Below, piece after piece: positions 1-6,053 of a stretch of 7,663 nucleotides of DNA. The DNA is from an uncultured Oscillospiraceae bacterium (GTDB lineage: Bacteria > Bacillota > Clostridia > Oscillospirales > Acutalibacteraceae): NCBI GenBank assembly GCA_902495835.1, contig CABUYS010000065.1, forward strand, positions 1-7,663, given 5' to 3'. Under the pieces are notes generated by a model that saw only the letters and a list, made by a program, of their open reading frames with translations, was not told the origin of the DNA and searched no databases. A program made the position numbers and the translations under genes. Position 1 is the first letter of the stretch; the number at the start of each line of letters is the position of its first letter.

Positions 1-555
1 GACGTGTGCTCAGGAAGCGGAAAGGTTATATCAGATCCTTGTACGCACTGCAGCGGAAAAGGAAGAGTAAGAGTCCGCAAAGAAATAGAAATAAATGTTC
101 CTGCTGGAGTCGACAACAAGCAAATTTTAAATGTTCCGGGCAGAGGAGACGCCGGTAAAAATGGCGGAAGCACAGGAGATTTACACGTTTACATAAACGT
201 AACTCCTCACGCTATTTTTGAACGCAAAGACTGTGATATATGGTGCGAAGTGCCTATAACTTACTCTCAGGCCGCTCTCGGTGCGGATATAGTTGTTCCT
301 ACCATAGACGGCAAAGCCGAGTATCATATTCACGAAGGAACTCAAAACGGGGATATATTTAAACTCAGAGGAAAAGGCGTTCCAAAACTCCACTCCAGAG
401 GCTGCGGTGATGAATTTGTCAGAGTTCATATAGAAGTCCCCCGAAATTTAAGTGCTTCTCAAAAAGAACTTTTGCGTGAATTTGAAAAAAGCATGACAGA
501 AAAAAACTACCAAAAAAGGAAAACCTTTTTTGATAGAATAAAAAGTTTGTTTTAA
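1..555 (+). CDS. dnaJ: Chaperone protein DnaJ, C-terminal part (5' end outside window)
   Basis: This is the 3' portion of DnaJ, the Hsp40 co-chaperone that stimulates DnaK ATP hydrolysis and delivers unfolded substrates in the cytoplasm. The reading frame is open from base 1, so the start, J domain, Gly-rich region and first zinc motifs lie upstream. The fragment opens inside the third CxxCxGxG zinc motif (VCSGSG), continues with the fourth (CTHCSGKG), and then shows the C-terminal substrate-binding domains. Typical DnaJ signatures are PAGVDN, GDLHVYINVTPHAIFER, ALGADIVVPTIDG and the LRGKGVP stretch. The end, KTFFDRIKSLF, matches the usual FFD-x-I/V-K tail, so the C-terminus is intact. The TAA stop directly abuts the stop codon of the convergent minus-strand gene, with no base between. 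In Firmicutes dnaJ usually ends an hrcA-grpE-dnaK-dnaJ operon; that part cannot be seen here. The family call is secure. Confidence 0.96.
   Translation, partial: DVCSGSGKVISDPCTHCSGKGRVRVRKEIEINVPAGVDNKQILNVPGRGDAGKNGGSTGDLHVYINVTPHAIFERKDCDIWCEVPITYSQAALGADIVVPTIDGKAEYHIHEGTQNGDIFKLRGKGVPKLHSRGCGDEFVRVHIEVPRNLSASQKELLREFEKSMTEKNYQKRKTFFDRIKSLF
512..531 (-). terminator. AT-rich hairpin inside dnaJ 3' end, possible terminator for the minus-strand peptide gene
   Basis: A perfect 8-bp inverted repeat, AAAAAAGG (512-519) and CCTTTTTT (524-531), is separated by AAAA. Read on the minus strand it lies 25-44 bases beyond the stop codon of the peptide gene and ends in a T run, as an intrinsic terminator would. 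Only two G-C pairs make it weak. On the plus strand it lies before the dnaJ stop codon, where translating ribosomes would probably keep it unfolded. Confidence 0.35.
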
Positions 556-564
556 TTACTTTTT
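540..564. terminator. Weak inverted repeat spanning the two convergent stop codons
   Basis: AAAAAGT (540-546) and ACTTTTT (558-564) form a 7-bp inverted repeat with an 11-base loop that contains both stop codons. It is followed by a T run in both directions, so it could act as a weak bidirectional terminator. It has only one G-C pair, so this is a tentative call. Confidence 0.25.
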
Positions 565-945
565 TGACTGACTGTTATTGTTACGGATATTTAACCATTC
601 TTTGGCCTTATTCTCTCCGTCTATCACTCCTTGTTTATAAAGTCTATGGGCTGCGTAAAATGCCGCTGCAATAATTGCACAGATTCCGGTTGCGGCTCCT
701 GCTCCTATCGCGACGCTTGGCCCGTCTAGTCCGCCGCTTATATTTTCTAGGTCGCTATCTTTAACGGTATTTAAACGTTGGGTAACATAAGATATCGCAT
801 CTGTGACTTCTTTTAAATCTTTATCGTTAAGTTTAATCCCGTTTTCAGAAAAAAGGTTTCTTAGTTCTTCCGGATTTTTTGTTTCAAATAATTTTTTGGC
901 AAATGATTCATTTTTCAGTAGTTCAGTAAATTTTGATTCATCCAT
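556..945 (-). CDS. Double-glycine leader peptide, Nif11-like / bacteriocin-type precursor
   Basis: This 129-residue product has the build of a secreted peptide precursor. Residues 1-72 are a charged helical leader ending in LENISGG, which fits the L-(D/E)-x-(V/I)-x-GG cleavage motif used by C39-peptidase ABC exporters. Its N-terminal helices (ESFAKKLF, NPEELRNLF, ENGIKLND) resemble the Nif11-type leader family. The predicted core, residues 73-129, starts with a Gly/Ala-rich membrane-like helix (about 76-100, with a GAGAATG run) and ends in a hydrophilic tail rich in Asn and Lys. There is a single Cys (89), so no lanthionine-style Cys/Ser pattern is evident; an unmodified membrane-active peptide is plausible. 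An AGGAGG site (953-958) sits 7 bases before the ATG. It is transcribed against its neighbours, and no exporter, modification enzyme or immunity gene is present here. Leader type is inferred by pattern; function is unknown. Confidence 0.8.
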   Translation of the reverse strand: MDESKFTELLKNESFAKKLFETKNPEELRNLFSENGIKLNDKDLKEVTDAISYVTQRLNTVKDSDLENISGGLDGPSVAIGAGAATGICAIIAAAFYAAHRLYKQGVIDGENKAKEWLNIRNNNSQSKK

Positions 946-979
946 TTTGATTCCTCCTAAAAAAATATTTACTTTATAT

Positions 980-1007
980 ATTTTACAATTATGTCGAATA
1001 AAATCAA
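980..1007 (-). promoter_or_regulatory. Candidate promoter for the double-glycine peptide gene
   Basis: On the minus strand TTGATT (1002-1007) and TAAAAT (980-985) are 16 bases apart, and the putative start of transcription would lie about 30 bases before the ATG. A perfect TTGACA occurs just upstream (1016-1021) but has no well-spaced -10 partner. The region is so AT-rich that chance matches are likely. Confidence 0.35.
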
Positions 1008-1135
1008 GTATTTTTTGTCAAAGTTATGGTTGTTTTAATGTATTAATGTTTATTAATTATTATATTAATATTCGAGTTAGAATTATTTTATTTAATTTTA
1101 ATTGCAATTACAAAATAAAGTTATAAATAATTTTG

Positions 1136-1164
1136 TTGACTCTTTCGTATAATATAATTAAAAT
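1136..1164 (+). promoter_or_regulatory. Sigma-A-type promoter of the DUF1292 gene
   Basis: TTGACT (1136-1141) and TAAAAT (1159-1164) are separated by 17 bases. Transcription would begin near 1171, about 30 bases ahead of the start codon. A TGGGAGG ribosome binding site (1186-1192) follows, 7 bases before the ATG. Confidence 0.6.
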
Positions 1165-1199
1165 AGTACTAAAGAACATATTTAATGGGAGGTTCCTAG

Positions 1200-1481
1200 A
1201 TGGAAGACAGTTTACCTACTGATATTGTAACCCTTGTAGATGACGAAGGAGTAGAAAGAGAATTCGAAGTATTGGATTTTATTGAAAACAAACAAGGAAG
1301 ATTTTATGCTTTGATGCCAAATTTTGAGCTTTCTGATGAATTTTTGAATAAAGAAGAGACTTATTTTATATTTGAAATAAAAGAAGAAAACGGCGAAGAA
1401 CAACTTGTCGAAGTTGACGACGACAAACTCCTTGACGATTTGTCCGAGGAATTTGAGAGAAGATTAGGCAACAGTTATTAG
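1200..1481 (+). CDS. DUF1292 (YrzB/UPF0473) family protein
   Basis: This 93-residue, strongly acidic cytoplasmic protein belongs to the DUF1292 family, named after B. subtilis YrzB. The family pattern is visible. An early D-I-V-T-L-V-D-D-E-G segment is followed by E-F-E-V-L-D-F-I-E, then F-Y-A-L-M-P. A FEIKEENGEE-L-VEV-DDD stretch comes next, with an acidic C-terminal helix at the end. The molecular role of the family is not known. In many Firmicutes the gene sits behind alaS, ireB (DUF965) and ruvX; none of those is present here, and it has its own promoter and a good ribosome binding site. The 6S-like RNA begins about 26 bases after its stop, with no obvious terminator hairpin between them, so read-through into the RNA gene is possible. 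Confidence 0.88.
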   Translation: MEDSLPTDIVTLVDDEGVEREFEVLDFIENKQGRFYALMPNFELSDEFLNKEETYFIFEIKEENGEEQLVEVDDDKLLDDLSEEFERRLGNSY

Positions 1482-1507
1482 TATGTTTTTTTAAATCTAT
1501 TGTGATA

Positions 1508-1690
1508 TCTGCTTAATTCGCGGACTGTGTTCATATAACCCTACATTATTTAATCGGGAGTCCGGCTCCTGTAACTGATTGCAGACCTCTCGGCGTAAGC
1601 TGAACGAAGGGAGCGTGAAGTTATGGGGAGGGCACCCACCTGCTGATTGTGGCAGGTTATCTCGAGCACGATACGGTTAAGCGGATTTTT
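1508..1690 (+). ncRNA. ssrS: Probable 6S RNA
   Basis: The segment folds into the rod with a large central bubble that is typical of 6S RNA, which binds the RNA polymerase-sigma-A holoenzyme by imitating an open promoter. I paired it by hand. The closing stem is 1508-1518 with 1675-1685 (11 bp including G-U), then 1527-1532 with 1664-1669, and 1535-1540 with 1655-1660. The central bubble is about 1541-1565 opposite 1631-1654. In its 3' side CCTGC (1639-1643) and GCAGG (1652-1656) can form the small alternative hairpin known from 6S RNAs. The apical arm pairs 1568-1576 with 1619-1627, then 1587-1592 with 1605-1611, and ends in a GUAA tetraloop closed by 1593-1594/1599-1600. A T5 run (1686-1690) follows the closing stem. 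The length of about 180 bases fits. No clear promoter was found. A small unknown structured RNA is the alternative. Confidence 0.8.
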
Positions 1691-1708
1691 ATGTATCTTA
1701 AATTATAT

Positions 1709-1781
1709 TATAAAAGAATTAAGAAAAAGATATTTTTTTTAATATTCGAAATATATTTAAATAAGTTGTATAAAAGAATTA
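1709..1781 (+). repeat. 13-bp direct repeat in the AT-rich leader
   Basis: TATAAAAGAATTA occurs exactly at 1709-1721 and again at 1769-1781, with starts 60 bases apart. The second copy overlaps the spacer of the candidate cvpA promoter. In such AT-rich DNA this could be coincidence, but a protein-binding pair is possible. Confidence 0.4.
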
Positions 1782-1794
1782 GTTGTGATATAGT
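1766..1794 (+). promoter_or_regulatory. Candidate extended -10 promoter of the cvpA-pgsA-clpE-nrdR cluster
   Basis: TATAGT (1789-1794) is preceded by TG one base upstream (1786-1787), giving an extended -10 element. TTGTAT (1766-1771) lies 17 bases before it as a weak -35. Transcription would start near 1801, inside the palindrome at 1795-1813. Confidence 0.5.
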
Positions 1795-1813
1795 AATATT
1801 TGTTACAAATATT
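1795..1813. promoter_or_regulatory. Perfect 19-bp palindrome at the predicted start of transcription, operator-like
   Basis: The sequence AATATTTGTTACAAATATT is a 9-1-9 perfect inverted repeat placed directly after the candidate -10 box. A dimeric repressor bound here would cover the transcription start. It does not match the Rex, Fur, PerR or NrdR box patterns as I know them. As RNA it would give only a tight AT hairpin with an impossible one-base loop, so a DNA site is the better reading. Confidence 0.45.
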
Positions 1814-1854
1814 TACCATAGATGTTTATTTGTATTTTTTGGCGGTGAATTTTT

Positions 1855-2553
1855 TTGAACAGTTTGATACTGGATTTATCTGTGACGGCGATTTTGATTA
1901 TTTTTGTGGCTTCGGGATTTCGAAAAGGAGCGTTTAGGTCTTTTTGGGGATTTGCGTGTTCTATATTTGTGTCGATTGTGTCGATATTTGTTGCGGGAAA
2001 AGCTTCTGAATATGTATACAGTAATTTTATATCGGGATATCTTGAAAAAACAATTGAAAGTACCATGGCAGCGAGCGGATTGAATACGCATAAAATTTTA
2101 GATAAAATTCCAAATAGTATCGCAAATTTTTTGATTACTCAAAAAATAACACCGACCGTTTTAAACCATATTATGGATAGTAATACACCTGCTGCAATTC
2201 CTCAAAAAATATCCGATATTTTAAAACCGGGTGTTGTAAGCATACTTAAATCTTGTTTCATACTTTGTGCGTCGGCGGTATTTTCCTCGGTTGTGAGATT
2301 TTTTTCAAAATATATTTTTAAGCTTTTTCGTTCATCACTTTTCAAGTGTACGTCGAGTGTTTTAGGAGGAGTTTTCGGATTTTTAAAAGGATACGTTGTA
2401 ATAGCAGTGTGTATGTGTTGTATTAAATCTGCTTTACCGTTTTGGAGTAACGTTCCCGAAATATTTTCGGAGGATTCCGTATCGGGAAGCATTGTGTTTA
2501 AAAAATTCTACAATCATAATCCCGTATATGAATTTTTGAGTAATATTAATTAG
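1855..2553 (+). CDS. CvpA family membrane protein
   Basis: This 232-residue integral membrane protein fits the CvpA family, named for a factor needed for colicin V production in E. coli; its role in Firmicutes is poorly defined. The N-terminus carries the family hallmark: a first membrane helix (about 4-20), then G-F-R-K-G-A-F-R-S-F-W and a second helix (about 27-47). A soluble middle part follows, then two more hydrophobic segments near 128-150 and 165-195; the last includes VLGGVFGFLKGYVVIAV, typical of the C-terminal half of CvpA. The TTG start was chosen because a GGTGA site (1844-1848) lies 6 bases before it and it gives the complete first helix. The stop overlaps the TGAGGA ribosome binding site region of the next gene, so the two are probably cotranscribed. 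Confidence 0.85.
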   Translation: MNSLILDLSVTAILIIFVASGFRKGAFRSFWGFACSIFVSIVSIFVAGKASEYVYSNFISGYLEKTIESTMAASGLNTHKILDKIPNSIANFLITQKITPTVLNHIMDSNTPAAIPQKISDILKPGVVSILKSCFILCASAVFSSVVRFFSKYIFKLFRSSLFKCTSSVLGGVFGFLKGYVVIAVCMCCIKSALPFWSNVPEIFSEDSVSGSIVFKKFYNHNPVYEFLSNIN

Positions 2554-2570
2554 TGAGGATTTTATTACAG

Positions 2571-3146
2571 ATGAAAAAATCACATGTAAAAGATAATTTT
2601 TTAACTATTCCGAATATTCTTTCTGTAATAAGAATAGTTCTGATTTATCCGTTTGTCATAAACGTGATTAAAAATAATTATTTTGTAGCCGGAGTAATTC
2701 TTGTTATTTCGGGGCTCAGCGATTTATTTGACGGGATAATTGCGAGAAAGTTTAACCAAGTAACACGACTGGGAAAAATGTTGGATCCTACCGCGGATAA
2801 GCTTACATTAATGGCTGTTATGGTCTGTGTCGGAGTGAAATTTCCTAAAATATTTCCCTTTATGATTTTGCTCGTTTCCAAAGAAGTACTAATGCTTATT
2901 GCGAGTGTGTTTTTATTAAAGCACAAAAAAACTCCTCCTTCCGCAAAATGGTTCGGAAAAGCCGCAACTGTGGTTTTTTATGTTTCAGTTGTGACCATAA
3001 TAGGGCTTAAAGCTGTTTACAATATAGATATTGAATCCATAGATATCACATTGATGATAATAACCGCAATTTTTATGCTTTACGCGATGTGGCGTTATTT
3101 TAAGATTTTTATTTCAATGATAAAAAATGACAAGACAGAAAACTGA
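2571..3146 (+). CDS. pgsA: CDP-diacylglycerol-glycerol-3-phosphate 3-phosphatidyltransferase
   Basis: This 191-residue enzyme joins CDP-diacylglycerol and glycerol-3-phosphate to give phosphatidylglycerophosphate, the committed step to phosphatidylglycerol and cardiolipin in the cell membrane. It carries the complete CDP-alcohol phosphotransferase motif D-x2-D-G-x2-A-R-x8-G-x3-D-x3-D as D51, D54, G55, A58, R59, G68, D72, D76; these residues bind metal and CDP. The N-terminal TIPNILSVIRI element is typical of PgsA. About six membrane helices are visible. I prefer the ATG at 2571: it gives the usual PgsA N-terminus and has a GAGG site at 2555-2558, though the 12-base spacing is long. A GTG at 2553 overlaps the previous stop but has no ribosome binding site. 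Another CDP-alcohol transferase (for example phosphatidylserine synthase) is less likely by length and motif context. Confidence 0.9.
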   Translation: MKKSHVKDNFLTIPNILSVIRIVLIYPFVINVIKNNYFVAGVILVISGLSDLFDGIIARKFNQVTRLGKMLDPTADKLTLMAVMVCVGVKFPKIFPFMILLVSKEVLMLIASVFLLKHKKTPPSAKWFGKAATVVFYVSVVTIIGLKAVYNIDIESIDITLMIITAIFMLYAMWRYFKIFISMIKNDKTEN

Positions 3147-3202
3147 TTAGTGATATTGTGTTTAAGTGCAAGCTATAAAATGATAAAGGAGTACGTGTTG
3201 TT

Positions 3203-5494
3203 ATGCTTTGTTCCAGGTGTAAAAAAAGACCGGCCGTGGTTTTCGTATCTTCGGGAATGAACAGTTCGAATGCAGAAGGATTGTGCGTTCCGTGTGCGAA
3301 AGAAATCGGTATAAAACCATTTGAAAATATAATAGATAAATTGGGCATGTCTGAAGAGGAAATGGAAAAAATGAGCGAGCAATTTTCCGATATCATGGAT
3401 TCCGCAGAATCCGATTCAGACGACGATGACGATGAAGAAGATTTTGTAAAAGGCGGAGCGGCCACGTTTCCGTTTATAAAGGGACTTTTTTCGAATATGC
3501 TTTTTTCGGGTAAAGACAATCTTACCGAAGAGTCTTCTCAAGAGTCTGAAAAAGGCGATAAATCAAAATCAAAAAAGAAATCAAAAAGAAAACATCTTAA
3601 TCTCTATTGCACAAATCTCACAGGAAAAGCCAAAAACGGTGAAATCGACCGCGTAATAGGAAGAAACGAAGAAATTAATCGTACTATTCAAATTCTTTGC
3701 AGAAGAACCAAAAATAACCCTTGCCTTATCGGAGAACCAGGTGTAGGAAAGACCGCTATAGCCGAAGGTTTGGCAATTAGAATTGCTCAAGGCGACGTTC
3801 CTTACAGATTGAAAAACAAAGAGATATTTCTTCTGGATTTAACTGCTCTTGTTGCGGGAACGCAGTTCAGAGGTCAATTTGAAAGCCGTATAAAAGGCCT
3901 TATTGACGAAGTTAAAAAAGAAGGAAACGTAATACTTTTCATAGACGAAGTCCACAATTTGGTCGGAGCGGGAGATTCCGAAGGTTCCATGAGTGCCGCA
4001 AATATTCTAAAACCTGCACTGTCTCGCGGAGAAATACAGGTTATCGGAGCAACAACCTTTGCAGAGTACAGAAAACACATAGAAAAAGATTCGGCACTGG
4101 AAAGAAGATTCCAGTCAGTTAAAATTTCAGAGCCATCCGTAAAAGAAACTATTGATGTCCTCAAAGGAATAAAAGATTATTACGAAGAACACCACAGAGT
4201 TGTTGTGCCTGATTCGCTCGTAAGTCGTTTGACAGTCTTGTCGGAACGCTATATAACCGACAGATTTTTACCCGATAAAGCAATAGACTTATTAGACGAA
4301 GCTTGCACCTATGCAGCTCTGGAAAATAAAGATTTGGCTCGTTACGATAAACTTGTTTCCGAGATAGAAAAACTTAAGACCGAAGAAGAAAACATTTTGG
4401 CATCGGGCGAAGAAGCGGATTATGAAAGACTTGCACAGATTCGGTGCGATATGGCAAGACACGAAAAAGATTTCGAAAGCTTGCGTCCTTCGGCACTTGG
4501 AAAAGAAGTTACCGAAGCTGATGTTGCACACGTTATTGAGCTCTGGACAGGTATTCCGTCTTCTAAAATTACAGAAAATGAATTCAGAAAACTTGACAAC
4601 CTCGAGTCTAAACTTCATGAAAAAATAATCGGGCAAGACGAAGCTATAAAAGAAGTAGCCGCGGCAATAAGAAGAAACCGCGTACAAATAAGTCCCAGAC
4701 GTAGACCGTCTTCGTTTATATTTGTTGGCCCCACAGGAGTGGGAAAAACCGAATTGGTTAAAGTCTTGGCAAACGAACTTTTTGACGACCCTGATGCTCT
4801 TATTCGTCTCGATATGTCAGAATACATGGAAAAACATTCGGCGGCAAAAATAGTAGGTTCTCCTCCGGGATACGTAGGATATGACGAAGCAGGTCAACTT
4901 ACCGAAAAAGTAAGGCAACGCCCCTACAGTGTAATTCTTTTTGACGAAATAGAAAAAGCTCATCCCGATGTTTTAAACATTCTTTTGCAGGTTCTCGACG
5001 AAGGAAGAATTACCGATTCTCACGGAAGAGTGGTAAATTTCGAAAACACCGTTATTGTAATGACTTCCAATGCGGGAAGCAATAAAGAAGGCGGTTCTTT
5101 GGGATTTGGAAAAACTCAAAACGAACTTATCAAAGATAAAGCGATAAAAGCTTTAAAAGAATTTTTGCGCCCTGAATTCATCAGTAGGTTGGATGAAATA
5201 ATTGTGTTTAACAAGCTTACAAAAGATGATTTTGTAAAAATCGCGGCACTTATGATAAACGAGTACGTTGAGACACTTTCGGAACGCGGTATAAAGCTTA
5301 CTTACGACAAATCCGCTTTAAAAAAACTTGCCGAAAAATCCATAGGAGGAACAAACGGTGCTCGTGATTTAAGAAATCTTATCCGTAAAGAAGTTGAAGA
5401 TAAAATTTCGACTTTAATTATAAAACACGACGGATTTAATATAGGTAACATTCATCTTACCGGAGAACCCGAATTAAGCTTGAAACTTAACTAA
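3203..5494 (+). CDS. clpE: ATP-dependent Clp protease ATP-binding subunit, ClpE type
   Basis: This 763-residue AAA+ unfoldase is expected to form a ring that feeds substrates into ClpP. Instead of the ClpC double-repeat N domain it begins with a four-Cys zinc module (C3, C6, C28, C31), as in ClpE. A very acidic stretch (66-80) and a Ser/Lys stretch (118-131) follow. AAA domain 1 has Walker A GEPGVGKT (177-184), pore loop around F222 and Walker B ILFIDE (244-249). A short coiled-coil middle region lies at about 381-425. AAA domain 2 has Walker A GPTGVGKT (509-516), pore motif GYVGY (556-560), Walker B ILFDE (578-582), sensor 1 SNAG (622-625) and sensor 2 GAR (719-721). LGF (633-635) is in the place of the ClpP-docking tripeptide. 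An AAAGGAG site is 11 bases upstream. No CtsR operator repeat is visible and ctsR/mcsAB are absent nearby. It probably shares a transcript with pgsA and nrdR. Confidence 0.92.
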   Translation: MLCSRCKKRPAVVFVSSGMNSSNAEGLCVPCAKEIGIKPFENIIDKLGMSEEEMEKMSEQFSDIMDSAESDSDDDDDEEDFVKGGAATFPFIKGLFSNMLFSGKDNLTEESSQESEKGDKSKSKKKSKRKHLNLYCTNLTGKAKNGEIDRVIGRNEEINRTIQILCRRTKNNPCLIGEPGVGKTAIAEGLAIRIAQGDVPYRLKNKEIFLLDLTALVAGTQFRGQFESRIKGLIDEVKKEGNVILFIDEVHNLVGAGDSEGSMSAANILKPALSRGEIQVIGATTFAEYRKHIEKDSALERRFQSVKISEPSVKETIDVLKGIKDYYEEHHRVVVPDSLVSRLTVLSERYITDRFLPDKAIDLLDEACTYAALENKDLARYDKLVSEIEKLKTEEENILASGEEADYERLAQIRCDMARHEKDFESLRPSALGKEVTEADVAHVIELWTGIPSSKITENEFRKLDNLESKLHEKIIGQDEAIKEVAAAIRRNRVQISPRRRPSSFIFVGPTGVGKTELVKVLANELFDDPDALIRLDMSEYMEKHSAAKIVGSPPGYVGYDEAGQLTEKVRQRPYSVILFDEIEKAHPDVLNILLQVLDEGRITDSHGRVVNFENTVIVMTSNAGSNKEGGSLGFGKTQNELIKDKAIKALKEFLRPEFISRLDEIIVFNKLTKDDFVKIAALMINEYVETLSERGIKLTYDKSALKKLAEKSIGGTNGARDLRNLIRKEVEDKISTLIIKHDGFNIGNIHLTGEPELSLKLN

Positions 5495-5528
5495 AAATAC
5501 TATTATATGATTTTGTGAGGAAAAGAAA

Positions 5529-5984
5529 TTGAAATGTCCCTATTGCGGTCATGCAGACAGTAAAGTTATAGAATCACGTTGCACCGAAGACGGTTGCAAA
5601 GTAAGGCGGCGCAGAGAATGCGTGCAGTGTTTGCGCCGTTTCACGACCTACGAAGAAGTTGAGCACATTCCCACGATAGTTATAAAACGCAACGGTTCGA
5701 GAGAAAAATTTGAAAGAAAAAAAGTATTTGACGGTCTTATGAAAGCTTCGGAGAAAAGAATGATTTCTCTCGAGGAAATCGAAAGAATGGTTGACGACAT
5801 AGAATTTAAAGTGCAAAATTCTTTAGACCGTGAAGTTAAGTCCTCGTATATAGGAGAGCTTTCAATGGAAGCTTTGCGTGATAAAGACGAGGTTGCCTAC
5901 ATACGTTTTGCATCGGTTTATCGGCAGTTTAAAGATGTGAGGGCGTTTATGGATGAACTGGAAAGCTTTTTAAAAAAGAATTAA
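5529..5984 (+). CDS. nrdR: Transcriptional repressor NrdR
   Basis: NrdR represses ribonucleotide reductase genes by binding NrdR boxes, sensing ATP/dATP through an ATP-cone. All features of the family are present in 151 residues, the normal length. There is a zinc ribbon with C3-x2-C6 and C31-x2-C34, the conserved RRRECxxCxxRFTTYE segment, and an ATP-cone from about 49 to 139 starting with P-T-I-V-I-K-R-N-G. The near-C-terminal VAYIRFASVYRQF motif is also canonical. The TTG start is supported by a GTGAGG site (5515-5520) 8 bases upstream and by the invariant M-K-C-P-Y-C beginning. The gene starts 34 bases after clpE and is likely cotranscribed with it. No nrd reductase gene or recognisable NrdR box lies in the window, so its targets are elsewhere. 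Confidence 0.96.
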   Translation: MKCPYCGHADSKVIESRCTEDGCKVRRRRECVQCLRRFTTYEEVEHIPTIVIKRNGSREKFERKKVFDGLMKASEKRMISLEEIERMVDDIEFKVQNSLDREVKSSYIGELSMEALRDKDEVAYIRFASVYRQFKDVRAFMDELESFLKKN

Positions 5985-5991
5985 ATCAAAA

Positions 5992-6020
5992 TTGACATTA
6001 TGTTGAAAAAGTTGTATAAT
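5992..6020 (+). promoter_or_regulatory. Perfect-consensus sigma-A promoter of the secreted protein gene
   Basis: TTGACA (5992-5997) and TATAAT (6015-6020) are both exact consensus hexamers, with the optimal 17-base spacer. Transcription should start near 6027. A GGGGGA ribosome binding site (6042-6047) lies 6 bases before the ATG at 6054. The promoter begins 7 bases after the nrdR stop, so the downstream gene is an independent transcription unit. Confidence 0.9.
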
Positions 6021-6053
6021 TGCAGTTAGATTGTAAAGTATGGGGGATTCAAA

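Noticed and set aside
803..1126. Plus-strand frame of 107 codons over the peptide gene and its upstream spacer
   Set aside because: It is a Ser/Phe-rich complement of the well-supported minus-strand gene and has no ribosome binding site.
1649..1858. Plus-strand frame of 69 codons between the 6S RNA and cvpA
   Set aside because: It starts inside the 3' strand of the 6S-like fold, has no ribosome binding site, covers the candidate promoter and palindrome, and has a composition typical of AT-rich spacer.
2553..2570. GTG start for pgsA overlapping the cvpA stop
   Set aside because: No ribosome binding site precedes it, and the GTGAGGA itself serves better as the binding site for the ATG at 2571, which gives a normal PgsA N-terminus.
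3147..3202. Separate promoter or CtsR operator before clpE
   Set aside because: TATAAA (3174-3179) has no acceptable -35 partner and no AGGTCAAA-type direct repeat is present; read-through from upstream genes is simpler.
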